Assembly (NCBI RefSeq): GCF_020882245.1
Contig: NC_083598.1
Coordinates: 42,197,858-42,261,857, forward strand
Length of the DNA: 64,000 nt
Source of the DNA: Rhopalosiphum padi
Taxonomy: Eukaryota > Arthropoda > Insecta > Hemiptera > Aphididae
Reading direction: 5' to 3'
Shown here: positions 47,068 to 60,700 of the stretch, one piece after another
Numbering within the stretch: position 1 is the first letter of the stretch
How the letters are laid out: the number at the start of each line of letters is the position of its first letter
The notes under the pieces: model-generated
Seen by the model: the letters and a program-made list of their open reading frames with translations, nothing else
The model's database searches: none
What the model was told of the DNA's origin: nothing
Made by a program: the position numbers and the translations under genes

Positions 47068-48458
47068 CAGTGGTTCTCAACGGGGGCAATATCGCCCCCC
47101 CCCAGTGGGCGGTGAAATGTCACTGAGGGGCAGTAAACTAGTTTTGGGTGGTAGAGGGGCGGCAAGCGTGTTCACGTAAAAACGTTGTACATGGTGCGAC
47201 CTAAAAATAATACATACTTGATAATCCATATAATAACTATCAGTCATTAATAGGTACTATGTTGAGCAATGCACAGTAACTTATATTTGATTATTGACAA
47301 ATTTATTATCTTAATTATTTTAGCGATTGTGCGTGGACATTATATTTTATTATAGGTACCTATATTAACCAACCTTTTAGTACACCGTTTGATTTAACCC
47401 GAGTATGTTGTATTAGTTTTCGTAATTATACTCGTAATATTCAGCCGGTTAATAACGTGTTTTTTTTTTAAAAATTTTTTCCGTTTCATAAAATTATATT
47501 TTCCAAAAATGTCGGATGCAAAAAGAAAATGCGGTCAATATAATACGACATATTAAAAGTTTGGATTTATTCCATCGCAATCTAACATGCAGCTCCCAAT
47601 GTGTTTACTTTGTAACAAAGTTTTCTCCAATGAGGCAATGAAACCATCTCGTTTACAGGAACATTTGCATAAAGTTCATCCTGACAAACAAAATAAAGGT
47701 TTGTCGTTTTTCACAAATATTAGGGAGAAGTGTCTGAACGCACCATCGGTCTCAGGCTTATTCGCAAGGTCATCAAAACAATTCGATGATGGTTTGATTG
47801 CTTTTTATAATATATCAAAATTGATTGCAAAATCGGGAAAAGTCCATACCATAGGTGAAGAGTTAATATTTCTAGCTGTCAAAGAAATTTTAGAAACAGT
47901 TTTACACCATTCAGCCTCATACAGTGTAATCAAAAAAGTCACATTAAGCAACGATACTGTGCGACAGCGAATCGACGAAATAGCGGAAGACGTTGAAATT
48001 TCATTATGTGAACTTCTAGTATCCACCAAATTTTCACTTCAAATCGACGAATCAACATTGCCGAATAATGAAGCTTTACTATTGGCATACGTCCGGTTTG
48101 TAAAGAAAAGAAAAATCGTTCAAGAAATGCTTATTGCAAGAACCTTGAATACTGATACTAAAAGTGAATCTATTTTCAATATAGTCAAAGACTTTTAAAA
48201 AAAAAATATTCCTTTTAAAAACGTTATATCTATAGCAACTGATGGAGCACCTGCAATGGTAGGATGTCATCGTGGGTTCATAGCCTTTTTAAAAAATGAA
48301 ATACCCGGTATTTAAGCTATTCACTGCGTGATTCACAGACAGCATAATTTAGTTGCAAAAAACCTCAGTGACCGTTTGCATCGGTCATTACAATATGTCA
48401 TATCTGCTGTGAAAAAAATACCCTTAATTATAGAATTCTTACATTGTAGGGGTCGTTA
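47068..48458 (+). mobile_element. 3'-truncated hAT element (ZBED5/SCAND3-like group)
   Basis: It begins with a typical hAT terminus cagtggttctcaacggggg at 47068 and continues through a leader to transposase coding sequence. The sequence breaks off at about 48458, where the block shared with 18.63 kb begins soon after; no right end was found. Confidence 0.7.
47587..48458 (+). pseudogene. decayed hAT transposase fragment
   Basis: The open part (47587-48198, 203 codons) starts with a zinc-finger-like segment (MCLLCNKVFSN ... LQEHLHKVHPDK) and runs into FSLQIDEST, the first conserved hAT catalytic-region block. Past the TAA the same protein continues as SIATDGAPAMVGCHRGF, then, after another stop, IHCVIHRQHNLVAKNLS. 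These are standard blocks of ZBED5/SCAND3-like hAT transposases. At least two stops and a missing C terminus make it inactive. Confidence 0.8.
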
Positions 48459-48488
48459 AAAATGTATTGACAGTTTATATTATTATAT

Positions 48489-48844
48489 TATAGACCAAGG
48501 TATTGTAACTAAGCGCATAACAACATACAGTAATTATTGATCTCTAATGTTATAACAATTGATTTAAAATTTGGGAGGATTCATAAACCACTCCCCTAGC
48601 TCCCTAGCTCGGATCATAAACATCTCCAGACATATTTCTAAGAGGAGGAGGGCAAAATTAATTAAAAAAATAAATGAAGAGTTTTTATGAATTTTATACT
48701 TAAATTGTGTTATAGTACATTATCATGTTTATTCTAGGGGGGGTGCCCCGTATTTCCCTCCCACTGGTGATGCCCATGCCACAGATATAGGTACAGATAT
48801 TACAACTTGAATAAAAATGAAGAGGCAAAACAAAATTAAAATAA
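48489..48844. repeat. upstream block of gene B shared with 18.63-19.33 kb
   Basis: It matches the far upstream flank of gene A but is shorter and lacks the LINE. It includes the G-run and the 'atgaagaggcaaa' segment. Confidence 0.65.
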
Positions 48845-49014
48845 ATTATCTACATTCAAGGGCGCAGACTCCCCTTCCAATGACTATTGTTTTGTTTTTA
48901 TATATTTTAAAGCTTCCTTAACATTGTCATATAAATTTATTTTTAATAATAGGTACCTTGTACCTATTTAGACATATAGTACACATTTTTGATATTAGGA
49001 ATAATAGTTATAAA

Positions 49015-51249
49015 TAGGGCTGGGATTTTAATGCCCTAAAAAACCCCGAAAAATGTCCTAAAAAAAATGCTTTTATGACCTAAAAACTCTAAATAATGCC
49101 CTAAAAAAACCCGAAAAATGCCCTTAAAAAATACATAGTTTTAGTATAAATCTAAAAAAAAAGTTGTACACATAGACTTAATCTCATAGACGTGGACTTC
49201 GTTCAATCTGAAAAAAAAATATTTTTATAAATTATTTAATACGTTTAGATCGTATATTTATTTACCTGTACATTCTGAACTGTTACACTGAACCACGAGA
49301 GCTTGTTTCAGATTTTCAAATAAAAATGATCTTCTGTTGTCTGCCAGTAAGTTCTTGTAGATGGAAAAACTCCTTTCAACATCTACTGAAGTGATTGGCG
49401 AATATTTGAAGAACGCTAAATCATTCGCTGTAAGATCATCCGGAATTTCATTTGTTGCGCCTTGACCGTTCAAAATATCAGATATATCGGAAATGATTTT
49501 AAATCCTTTGTTTTTATTTAAAGTAGTAGTAAGTTTTTGGTATATTATTTTTCCTATTTGATTTGGTGCTTTTTGAATTTCAGCTTTTATTTTTTGAATA
49601 ATGTTAATGGAATCAATCAAAGGTACTCCGGAAGTTTCTAATTGAGTTATAGATGTTGCTAATGTGCTAAAATTTGCCTTTATATATATTATTAAGTTAT
49701 GTTTCAAATTTACATTAGAAAATAAATTCTGAGCTTTAGAAACTGCAACTGCATCTTCTCCGTCTAATTGATTAATAATTTCTTTAATCAGTTCAAAATG
49801 GTCACAATAGTACATAGAAGCATTAAGCCAAGTGCCCCAACGTGTTAATACAGGCCGAGGAGGTAGTGGAATATCTGGTGCCATTGTTTTAAATATTTGG
49901 ATTCGCGACGGTGCTTTCAAAAATACTTTTTTTACGTTATTTATCAATTCGTCAACATTTGGAAAATGTATTCTTATTTCTTCGGCAACTCTATGCAAGG
50001 CGTGCGCCAAGCATGTAACATGTATCATTTTCGAATAATAAGTTTGAATCGATGTGGCTGCTTTTACCATGTACGGAGCAGCGTCACTTAAAAATAAAAG
50101 GACATTATCGTGTATTATTCCTTGTGGCCATAATATTGATAAAGACTTATCCAAAACTTTGGCAATTGTACTGTGATTGGTTTTTTCTAATACTTCTGAA
50201 TTTAATAAAAACATTTTACCTATGTTACCTACTTCTAATGTACCTATTATAACATTGGCAACATAACGACCATTGGCGTCCGTCGTTTCATCGATAGAAA
50301 CCCATAATTTTTTATTTTCTACGTATGACCTAATCATCTGTATAGTTTCATCGTAACATATACTGACGTAATTTTTTCGTATTGTGGAGCGATCAGGCGT
50401 TTGTTTATTGGTATATTTTTCCAAAAATTTAGAAAACGCAGGATTTTCGAGTTTATTTAACGGAATATTACATGACAAAAATGTACGAGTTAAATCTAAA
50501 AAATATTCCGACCAGTTTGGTACGTCTGTAATAAAACTTTGTGTATTATTTTTTTCGTTTTGTAATTTACTCCGTTCTACTCCATTGATGTGTTTATCTC
50601 TTGACAAATGTTGTTTTACGGCAAATCGTTTTTCAGCAGTAACTTTGACGTTGCATATTTTACAGAATAACACCAATCCGTCGGTAGAAAAAATATTATG
50701 TCCAAATTCTTGTACAAACGCACGCAGTCGACTCGCTGTCGAACATTTTACTTTTGGCATTTTTATATTAAATTACCAAAAAAAATTAACCTGAGTAATA
50801 AAACGGTGTTAACCACGACAAAACTCGTACTGAACGTCGAACGATATCATCGGACGTCGATTTTACCGATTTAAGATTATTTAACAGGAAATGCGGGTAG
50901 AGGTTACTCGATAATACTCCGATAATGGTGACAAACCGATAATATAATACGAATTACGAGTACCTACTTATAATCTGTTATATTTATTTAAAAACCATGT
51001 TGGTGTAAAAATCTTAAAATAAAATTTCAAATTCATGCACTTGGTTTCCAAAAACTCAAAAAATGCTCCAAAAACTCTAAAATGCCCTAAAAAATTAAGA
51101 AAATGACCTAAAAACTAAAAAATGCCAAAAAATGCAAAATAAACTTTCTTATTCTTATTCAAATGTACATAAAACAAATTTGTGACAAGACGAGCATTGC
51201 ACAGTAAGCTTTGAAAAACAATGCTAAGTGCATCGAAATCCCAGCCCTA
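49015..51249 (-). mobile_element. apparently complete autonomous hAT element
   Basis: Both ends are defined: left tagggctgggattt and right aaatcccagcccta are perfect 14-bp inverted repeats. The 8-mer gttataaa flanks each side (49007-49014 and 51250-51257), the hAT signature. The 24.17-kb paralogous flank shows the empty site. The interior holds one transposase gene on the minus strand. Both subterminal zones carry several 'atg(a/c)cctaaaaa' motifs in the same orientation. Confidence 0.9.
49258..50760 (-). CDS. hAT-family transposase, intact 500-codon frame
   Basis: It cuts and moves the surrounding hAT element by DNA transposition in the nucleus. Its single exon has no disruption. The N terminus has a BED-like zinc finger (CKICNVKVTAEKRFAVKQHL then H). 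The middle contains LWVSIDETTDANGRY (first catalytic-region block), LSDAAPYMVKAA and HVTCLAHALHRVAEEIR, the usual CxxH block. The C terminus has the hAT dimerisation motif (SPITSVDVERSFSIYKNLL then NLKQALV). The overall type resembles the transposases related to CGG triplet repeat-binding protein 1, with which I compare it from memory. The start is the first ATG, 489 bp inside the right terminal repeat. The intact frame and perfect ends suggest recent activity. Confidence 0.88.
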   Translation of the reverse strand: MPKVKCSTASRLRAFVQEFGHNIFSTDGLVLFCKICNVKVTAEKRFAVKQHLSRDKHINGVERSKLQNEKNNTQSFITDVPNWSEYFLDLTRTFLSCNIPLNKLENPAFSKFLEKYTNKQTPDRSTIRKNYVSICYDETIQMIRSYVENKKLWVSIDETTDANGRYVANVIIGTLEVGNIGKMFLLNSEVLEKTNHSTIAKVLDKSLSILWPQGIIHDNVLLFLSDAAPYMVKAATSIQTYYSKMIHVTCLAHALHRVAEEIRIHFPNVDELINNVKKVFLKAPSRIQIFKTMAPDIPLPPRPVLTRWGTWLNASMYYCDHFELIKEIINQLDGEDAVAVSKAQNLFSNVNLKHNLIIYIKANFSTLATSITQLETSGVPLIDSINIIQKIKAEIQKAPNQIGKIIYQKLTTTLNKNKGFKIISDISDILNGQGATNEIPDDLTANDLAFFKYSPITSVDVERSFSIYKNLLADNRRSFLFENLKQALVVQCNSSECTGK

Positions 51250-51485
51250 GTTATAAATAATTTAAATTACAGCACCTAATAAATATTTAAATATTTAACA
51301 AAATATTTCGTAGTCTGAGAGAAAATAATATTAATTATTAATGGACAATGTCATGTCAGAAACCTATCATTTCTTAATTTGTCTACAATCTACTCACAGA
51401 ACTTGAAACGCTAACACGTAACAAAGTAGGACGTAAGTAATATGTAGTTATTATTTTTAGGTCATCTATGTTACTAGAAATTTTA

Positions 51486-51575
51486 TATTAATAAACGTCT
51501 ACGTGTATTGTAAATATATACTTAGCTGTTGTTAAAATAAATAAGCACCAAATTTTAACATCGTACCTTTTTAGA
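51486..51575. repeat. single copy of the 91-bp minisatellite upstream of gene B
   Basis: It corresponds to one unit of the four-copy array at 24571-24934 and is closest to the third unit there. The distance to the signal-peptide exon is about the same in both genes. Confidence 0.8.
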
Positions 51576-51661
51576 TAATAATAATATTCTTTTTTTTGCA
51601 ATTTAATATTGTAGGTACATGCTTGTGTTTAGTAGTTTTTTGTGTTTTCTCGTCAATAACT

Positions 51662-51740
51662 ATGATTTATTATAAAGTTTTAATAACATTATCAGTGACA
51701 GTGATATCAATTATAAACTTTAGTGATGCTGGCTATAATG
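51662..51740 (+). CDS. signal-peptide exon of gene B
   Basis: 79 nt like its paralogue, ATG then MIYYKV and a hydrophobic core ending NFSDA. The donor is gtaacaac. Residues after the cleavage site (GYN) differ from gene A (VNK). Confidence 0.72.
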
Positions 51741-54700
51741 GTAACAACTAACAATGATTTTTAATTTTATATTTATATTAGAATATGAAATTTAAATAAA
51801 GTGCTATTAATATTTTTATATTTTACATATTTACATATGTTAATAGTTAAATGTTAATATTTTAACTGGTCTTATACTCATTTCATAAAATACATTTCGT
51901 AAAAAAAAAATCAATGATCACTCGTAATGGCTAATATGAACTTAATATAGTATAATGTATACATAATTAAATTAAAAAAAATATTTTATTAGAATTTAAA
52001 AGTAGTGTATCAGTGTATGTATAGATAATAAATATTAAATTATACAGGTTAAAAATAATATATTTTTATTTTAATCATGCTCCATAAAATAAAACGTTTT
52101 TCAAAGGCAGAAAGGACTTATTTATACTACACTAATATTATTCTAAGACAATTAGTATATTAATTTATAAATTTGCATACAATATACATACGATAATTGA
52201 AAACTGTATTACATTAATGTAAAAAAAATCGACGTTTGGGTAATAAGAATAATTACCTTTTTTTTCCACATCGTTATATGATGTTATAATATTTGTGCGA
52301 AAACGTCAATATATTAAATTTCAATATTATTAACAATAAACACTGAATGGGTTTGTTTATTAAAGTACAAAATATAAAATAAAAAAAAATATATATATTT
52401 AAAAATATATAATATCTACCAATCAATATTTTGATAAGTAAATTTTTTTTTAAGACATGTTATTTTAAAAATCAATTTCATTGAATTTTTCTTTTATTTT
52501 TGTAAATAAAATAAGTTTTGATAAAGTAAAAATCAGTGTGAAGTACTATAAAGTATAAATTCACATATGTATACTTCACAATATATGTAATTATGCTAAA
52601 AGTCAGACATTTTTATCTAACATTTAGTGGACAAGCGCGCCGATCTGTCAAATCCTAGTGGTACTGTTGACAAAGGTAACAAATAATAATAATGATTTTA
52701 TAATTATATATTAAAATTAAAATATGAAATATTATGTAACACTAATTTTAATGTAATGTATATAATTGATTTATTAAATTTTAAATTATATACTGACCTT
52801 ATACTTTTATTATAAATTACAATGATATATTGCTACAAAAAATCAATAATTAATCGTAATGACTAATGAGGACATCTATGTCTATTGTTTGATTTTATAA
52901 TTAAATTAAAATATGATATTTAATTAAAGTGAAATTATTATTTTTATATTTTACATACTTACTTCAGTAACTTATTATTAAACGTTAAAATGTTAACTGG
53001 TCTTATATTCCTTTTATAAATTACAATGACATGCTTGTAACAAAATAATCAATGATCAATCGTAATTTCTAATATGAACTTATTATAATATAATGTATAC
53101 ATAATTACATTTAAAAATATTTGTTTTATTAGAAATTCAAAGTAAGTATATAAATAATAAATATTACGTTTTACAGGTAAAACATAATATATTTTTATTT
53201 TAATCACATACCATAAAAAAAAAACATTTTTCAAAGACCGAAAGGACTTATTTATTCTTTGCGCTAATAATATTCTAAGACAATTGGTAAATTAATTAAA
53301 ATTTGCACACATGTTATAATTCTAAATTATTGTATTATATAATGGTAATAAAAAGTCGTAATTTCTATTATGAACTAATTATAATATAATGTATACATAA
53401 TAAAATTAAAAAAATATATTTTATTAGGATTTAAAAGTAAGTATATAGATAATAATTATTAAATTATAGAGGTTAAAAATAATATATTTTTATTTTAATC
53501 ACGCTCCATAAAAAAAAAACATTTTTCAAAGGCAGAAAGGACTTATTTATACTTCACTAATAATATTCTAAGACAATTGGTATATTTATTTATAAATTTG
53601 TATATATACTATCATTGAAAACTGTATTATATTAATGTAAAAAAATTTGACGTTACAATAATTACTTATTTTTTCCACATCGTATAAAAGTTATAATACT
53701 TGTATAAATACGTCTTGTAAATGTAAATATTATGAACAATAAACACTGAATAGGTATGTTTATTAAAGTACAAAATATAAAATAAATAAAAGTGGGCAAG
53801 TGGGTATCGCTCTGCTGTATAGTAGAGATGGAGAGTAGGTCATTATTATTACTCATAAAAGTGATGACAGACACAAAAATAAAAAATAAAAAAATAGAAA
53901 AAAAATAAAAATAAAAATAAACACACATCATTGTAAAATCAATACATTTATCACTCCGTTCAGAATCTAAAATTTGTTTATTTAAAAATATATAATATCT
54001 ACCAATCGATATTTTGATACATAATTTTTTTATTTTTTCACATGTTATTTTAAAAATCAATTTCATTGAATTTTTCTTTTATTTTTGTAAAGAAAATCAT
54101 TCTTGATTAAGTACAAATCAGTGAAATACAAAATTCACTTATATATACTTCACAATATACGAGTATATGTAACTATGCTAAAATTCAGACATTTTATCTG
54201 ACATATAGTGAACAAACGTGCCGATCTGTCAAAACCTAGTGTTACTGTTGAAGAAGGTAACAAACAACAATGATTTTATAATTTTATATTAAAATTAAAA
54301 TATGAAATATTAAGTAACACTAATTTTAATGTAATGTAATTTATATAATTTATTTATTAAATTTTAAATTATATACTTAACTTATACTTTTATTATAAAT
54401 TACAATGATTTATTGCTACAAAAAAACAATAACTAATTGTAATGGCTAATATGGACATCTATGTCTATTGTTTAAATTTATAATTACATTAAAAAATGAT
54501 ATTTAAATAAAGTGATATTAATATTTTTATATTTTATATACTTCAGTTATTTATTATTAAACGTTAAAATTTTAACTGGTCTTATACTCTTTTTATAAAT
54601 TACAATGACATTTTGTAACAAAATAATCAATGATCAATTGTAATGGCTATTATAAACTTAGACACTTAGTATAATATATTAAATAAATAATTAAATTTAA

Positions 54701-57700
54701 AAAAACTATTTTATTAGGATTTATAAGTAAGTATATAGATAATAAATATTAAATTATACAGGTCCTTATAATATATTTTTATTTTAATCACGCTCCATAA
54801 AAAAAAACATATTTCAAATGCAGAAAGAACTTACTTATACTTAAGTAAAATTGTGACCTGTAGATGAAAAATAAACGACTGAAAATATTATTGTTGTGCA
54901 ATGTGTAAAACTACCCACTTAGAACAATTTACAACGATAACAATTTGACACTAATGATACTACCGATCTTTGGTAAAAAAAATACTTTCATGTAGTACTT
55001 TTTGTCCAGAATATTTTAAAAATAAGTATAATAACGTACCATAAAAAAAAACATTTTTCAAAGACCCAAAGGACTTATTTATTCTTCGCGCTAATAATAT
55101 TCTAAGACAATTGATAAATTAATTTAAATATGCGCATATATTATAATTCTAACTTGTATTAAATAAAGGTAAAAAAAAGTCGAAGTTTGTGTGATCAGAA
55201 TAATTATTTATTTTTTCCACATCGTATAACAGCTATAGCCTATATTATGTGTATAAGTACAGCTTGTAAATTTAGAAATCAGTAACAATAAACCGTAAAA
55301 ACGTTTATTAAAGTACAATAGTTTAATAAAAAAAATATATTTATTTTTCAACAAAAATAATATCTACGAATCGATATTTCAATAGGTAAATTTTTTATTT
55401 TTAACCCATGTTATTTTTAAAAACAATTACATTGCATTTTTATTTTATTTTTTAAAGAAAAACTATTCTTAATTAAATAAAAATGAGTGTGAAATAGATA
55501 ATGTGTAACGGATAGACTTAAACGTATGACAAAAATTGTTAATATTATATGATGAGTAAATAATTTTAGAAATATACTCTTGTTAGCAAATTTTCAAATA
55601 TCATATTTTTCAAAAAGTTATTATGTTCCAAATGAATTTAATCAAAGATTATTGATATTTTAAAAATTCTAAAAATAAACTACTTGACTTAGATAAATAT
55701 TTTTTACCAACAAAATTTTTCTTATGTAATCAGATTCACAAATTGGTTATTTTAATTTTATCCAAAAAAATTAAAATAAAATAAAATTTTTTTTTTATTT
55801 TCAGTACTAAAAAATAAACATAAAATATTTAAATTATACATCTAGCGCTAGGGTCTCTTCATGATAAATAAAAAAAAAAAAATTGAAAATATTAATAAAA
55901 TTAGAGCAAAGTCAGTTATATCTGCTACACTCTGTATATGTAATTATGCTAAAATGCAGACATATATAATATATACCATAGTGAACTGAGAAGTGGTCAG
56001 TAGGGTATATTTTACACGTGATTTAATGCATCTAAACTTATATATTTAATAGTTATATTAAATATAATAAAACGTTTATAGTTTTAATTTAATTTAACTT
56101 ATATAGTTTTTTATATTCAATAATCAAATAACTAAAAATATGAAATAAATAAAGTAATGAGTCATATATCTTTCTATCTACATATATCTTTTTAAAACAT
56201 TTGTATGTCATTTATGCTTATTATATTAATTTAATAAAAATTTGTTATTTTGTTTAGATTGCTATAGTAAGCGACGTCAAGTTATTAAATTTTTAATTTT
56301 AAAATTTATTTATACAATTTAACCACAATAAATTAAATAAATAGTACGTTGTTTGCATACCTTTTGGATTCTATACAATAGGATAGAATAAGATCAATGT
56401 AAATCATGTAATAAAATAACATTTTAAATTTAAAAAAAAATCTACATTTATAAACATTTAACATCTTTTTATGAACCATCTTTATTTATGTTTTCGAGTT
56501 AGCCCCATTAATGTCTACCTCATACCTACACCAATATTTTGGAACTTATTTAGACCTATTTGTGACCAATTTTTTCGAATTTCATAGAGCAACTTCGTAC
56601 TTCCCTCTAACTTTATCCTATTTCCTTCAAACATTCACAAATATTTTGGAACTCATTTATTCTAAAAACACTTTTTAACATAAATTATTTGGTGATTAAT
56701 ATTTATTAGAAAATAGTTTTCATAAAACATTTTATTTTAAATATGTTTTATGTTTTTCAATATTATACATAATAAAATAACAGTATTTAATTTGTAGATG
56801 CTTTAAGTGCGTCTGGGCTTGGAAGTAAGTACCTAGTTAGTATAGGTTTATGATACTGACTTCAAATGTTGGAAAACTTATTTGTTATAAATTCAATTTT
56901 GTGTATCTTGTTTCTATGCTATTCAGATAAAATAGGTTTAACTATTTTTAAATATTTGTAATTAATCTAATTTACAAATTAAAAATAAATTTATGCTTTA
57001 AACTAATTAACGTTCAACTTAAATATTAATTAACTTGTAATACAACATTTTTATAGATGATGCATATGCAAACTATTGTTATGTGAAGCAATTTGGTAAG
57101 TTGCTTAGCCATGTTAATCTATAAATTAAAATTACATCATAGTTAAATGACATATCTTACATATTTTAAAGAGACTTTAATACAATTTTATAATTTTATT
57201 TATTTATTTTTATTATATTTACAACCTGTATAAAAATATCACAATAATCAAATGTGATAATTTATAAGAGATTTATTATCCGAAGACCTAATAATTTTAT
57301 TGAAAATTACTAAACTATTTTTAGGTACCTAATATAACTATATAAGTAATAACAGTAGTATAAAAACAATAATGGTCGTCAATGAAACTAATGAATTTTT
57401 AGGATTTATGTGTTGTGTCCGTCTAATAAGTTGTGTAATGTAGAAAAGTAGCAAGTGTATGTCTACCTAATAGGCTAGGTGAGCTCTGTAACAAATACGT
57501 ACATTGAATAATTGATGATAACATTGCTAACTTAAATTTTAGACGTCTATTTAGTGAAATATTTGATAATGTTTTGAATCAAATTATAAGTAGATTTGAA
57601 TCAAAGGATTCTTAGGAAAAGTTGTGGATTTTTTCATTATTTAATGCTGATTTGTATCAAAACATAATAAAGTACATTCTTCTATTGACCTTAAGTGTTT

Positions 57701-60700
57701 AGAGAAGCTGTAAAAAATGATATCCACATGTTTTGTACAATTCAGCAGAAATTATAGATAAATCAATTTTTGAAATAGTCGAATACATGAATTTAAATAA
57801 ACTAGACTTAGGGCTGAAAGAAGTATTTATACTATCGAAATTAGTTGCAATTATTCCAATTCAACAGCATCAGCGGGAATAACATTTTCAGCCTTTAAAA
57901 GAATGAAAACATATTATATGTCCACTCAAGGTCAGGAAACAAGAAATCTATCTTGACTTCTTTCAGAATATTATCGTTTGAAATAATACTAGGTATTAAA
58001 ATATTTAAAAATGAGTAACAGAAAAATTAGTTGAAAATGAAATAAGATTTGACTTTATTTATAAATGAATACACTATTATTTATTAATTATAAATTAAAC
58101 AGAACTATTATAATAGATTGTGATAAATGAGCATGTCCATAAATCCGCATCAGCATTCGCCACTGCTATTAATATTCATCTTAGTATTGACTGACTAGAC
58201 TACTATATCTGCCAGTTCATTATCAGACTATTATTCGTAAAAATGTAAATAAACGTGAACATAAAAATGTCTTCACCTGTCACAGTAAAATAGTATGATA
58301 TTTTTATATTATACATTAGAGATGTATTTTTATATAGACTTTGAACAAATAAAACGAACTCTATATAAATATACAAACCGGGATACATGAGATGGAGTCA
58401 CAATTTATTAATGTCTATAATACAATAATTAATAATACTTTAAAAAGAAATATTTCTATTTCATGATTTACATAGGATTTTATGAGTGCAGTTGACTGAA
58501 ATTGAAAGAATAATTATTACAGATAATTTTGAGGAGTTTATGGTTTTTGCGGAAAAAAGACGAAAATTTCATTGGAAACCAAGCTACGAGAGTAAGTTTT
58601 TATGATGGTTATCGTGAATTACGTATTTTAGTTTACATTGTGTTAATATTTAAGTATTTAAATAATCGAGATTTTTCGTGTTGAACAATAATGACGATTA
58701 AGCTAATAATGTACCTATATTTTTTCTTTATTTCTATTGTAGTCTGCATATTATGATTGTTAAAAGTATTATGATTTAGGAAAAAGTGTTGATTTATAAA
58801 TTAATGGTTATATCGAAAAAATACAGTGGAACAGTGGATTAAAAAGAGAACCAGTAGAAAAGATATTTTATTTAAATGTGTAATAATATAAATACATATT
58901 TTTTTAAATTATCAATCTATAATTGTTTTACTATATTTTTGTTTTTACAATAATTTTAACAATCGAAAGTTACAAAAAATTTTTTTCCTTGTTTACATTG
59001 TAAAGAAAGTATGATAGTATTATAATATTATTAAAAGTTAAGGAAACATTAAGGAAGTTTGGATAATCCGAAATGCATTAAATTACAACAATTTATAGCT
59101 AACACGCTATATACTATACAGTATACAAGTCCCTAATACAGTGATTCTTAACCTTTTTCGAATGACGGAACACCCAACATTATTTAAGGTTTTCACGGAA
59201 CACAACCTTAAAATATAACAGTAATTATATTATACATTTTTTAATATTTTACTTACTGATTTTAAGATTGTGGTGGAACATTTGTTATAGGTCCTACCGT
59301 GGACTTGAGCACCAAATAAGAACCACTGCCTTAATGAGACTACTTACTCGACATACACATATCGCTAGTCTACAACTTTAGGAACCCTGCAAATAAAAAA
59401 TTCTTAAATTTACTCAACAAATAAGTCTAATTAGTACTTAATTACTGTGTATTCTTATGCAATCATGCACGCGGTAGGATATGACCTATAGAAAGTAACA
59501 AAAAGATTACCAAACTAAAAATCAACACCATTCTTCTTTTCCGCACTGGCGTAAAACTTTTCATTTGCAAGTTTGGCATGACGATTTTTTGTATAAATTA
59601 AAATTTATAAATACTTCTATTCAATGTTATTAATTCATTTTTATTGAATAGGCAGTTATCCGTAAAAATAAACTATAGCACCTCCTTGATTCCTTAAACA
59701 TATATCTGTTTGTGTACCTCAAGATCACAACGTGGTTCTACACTATTCAACATCTATGTGTCTATGACATCTCCCTGACTCCAGTAAACTCGAACAAATT
59801 TAGCCCCCTCCACAGTTAATAAAAACCTACATAAAGACCTCCAAATCCAAGAAATCAAAGACCACATAAAAGCTCTATCCTTAATCTTCTATAACACACT
59901 GTTCATCTCATCTTGCTTACTCTATTACAATCTTCATATACATCTGCCTTAACATAAATGAAAACGTGGCAGTCTGCACGACCTCCTTATTTAACTACAT
60001 AATATATGTTTACCTGTTAAGTCTGTTAAAGTTTTTTAAATGTTTATTTACATGTTTTTATATCATTTATTAGCTGTCCCACTCGGCTTTGTCCAGGCAA
60101 AACGCAAAAGTCACCTCAGGTGAAGTACGACTGTTATGGGAGTCGTGGCGGCGTGTGTATACATAAATCTATATTTTCGTGGTACGGCAGTGGCCCATAT
60201 CTGTCAGCCCAGATGTCCCCTTCCATGTCACCGCCGACACTGATGTTAGGGCAACGCTGTCCGGGTACAGTGTTATAATATATACTATCCCCCATTTCAA
60301 CCCCTTACAGCTCTTTTTTAGTATTATAAAGTAACAAATGTCCTTTCTCATTGTCTAAACGATCTATGTACCAAATTTCATTTAAATCGGTTCAGAGGTT
60401 CTTCACTTTTTGGGACAGAAAAATGATTCGATTTTCAAAGATGGTGATTGTTCTGGTACAAAAAAGATCATGTTGTTATTTTGTGAAATCCAATGTCAGA
60501 TATTTTCAATAATTATTATAATTACCAATATTGTTCTGATCTCCGTAAGCAAAGAGAAATATATATTTTCAAATTTAGAAATGTGATAAAATATTCTATG
60601 ACGTATGTTTTATATTATATACACCTTAGAATGATAATAACATATTTTAAATTAAAATATAAATAAATAACTTGATATAAACCTAAACAATTTTAAAATA

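Noticed and set aside
49832..50794. Plus-strand frames within the hAT element
   Set aside because: Antisense shadows of the intact transposase.
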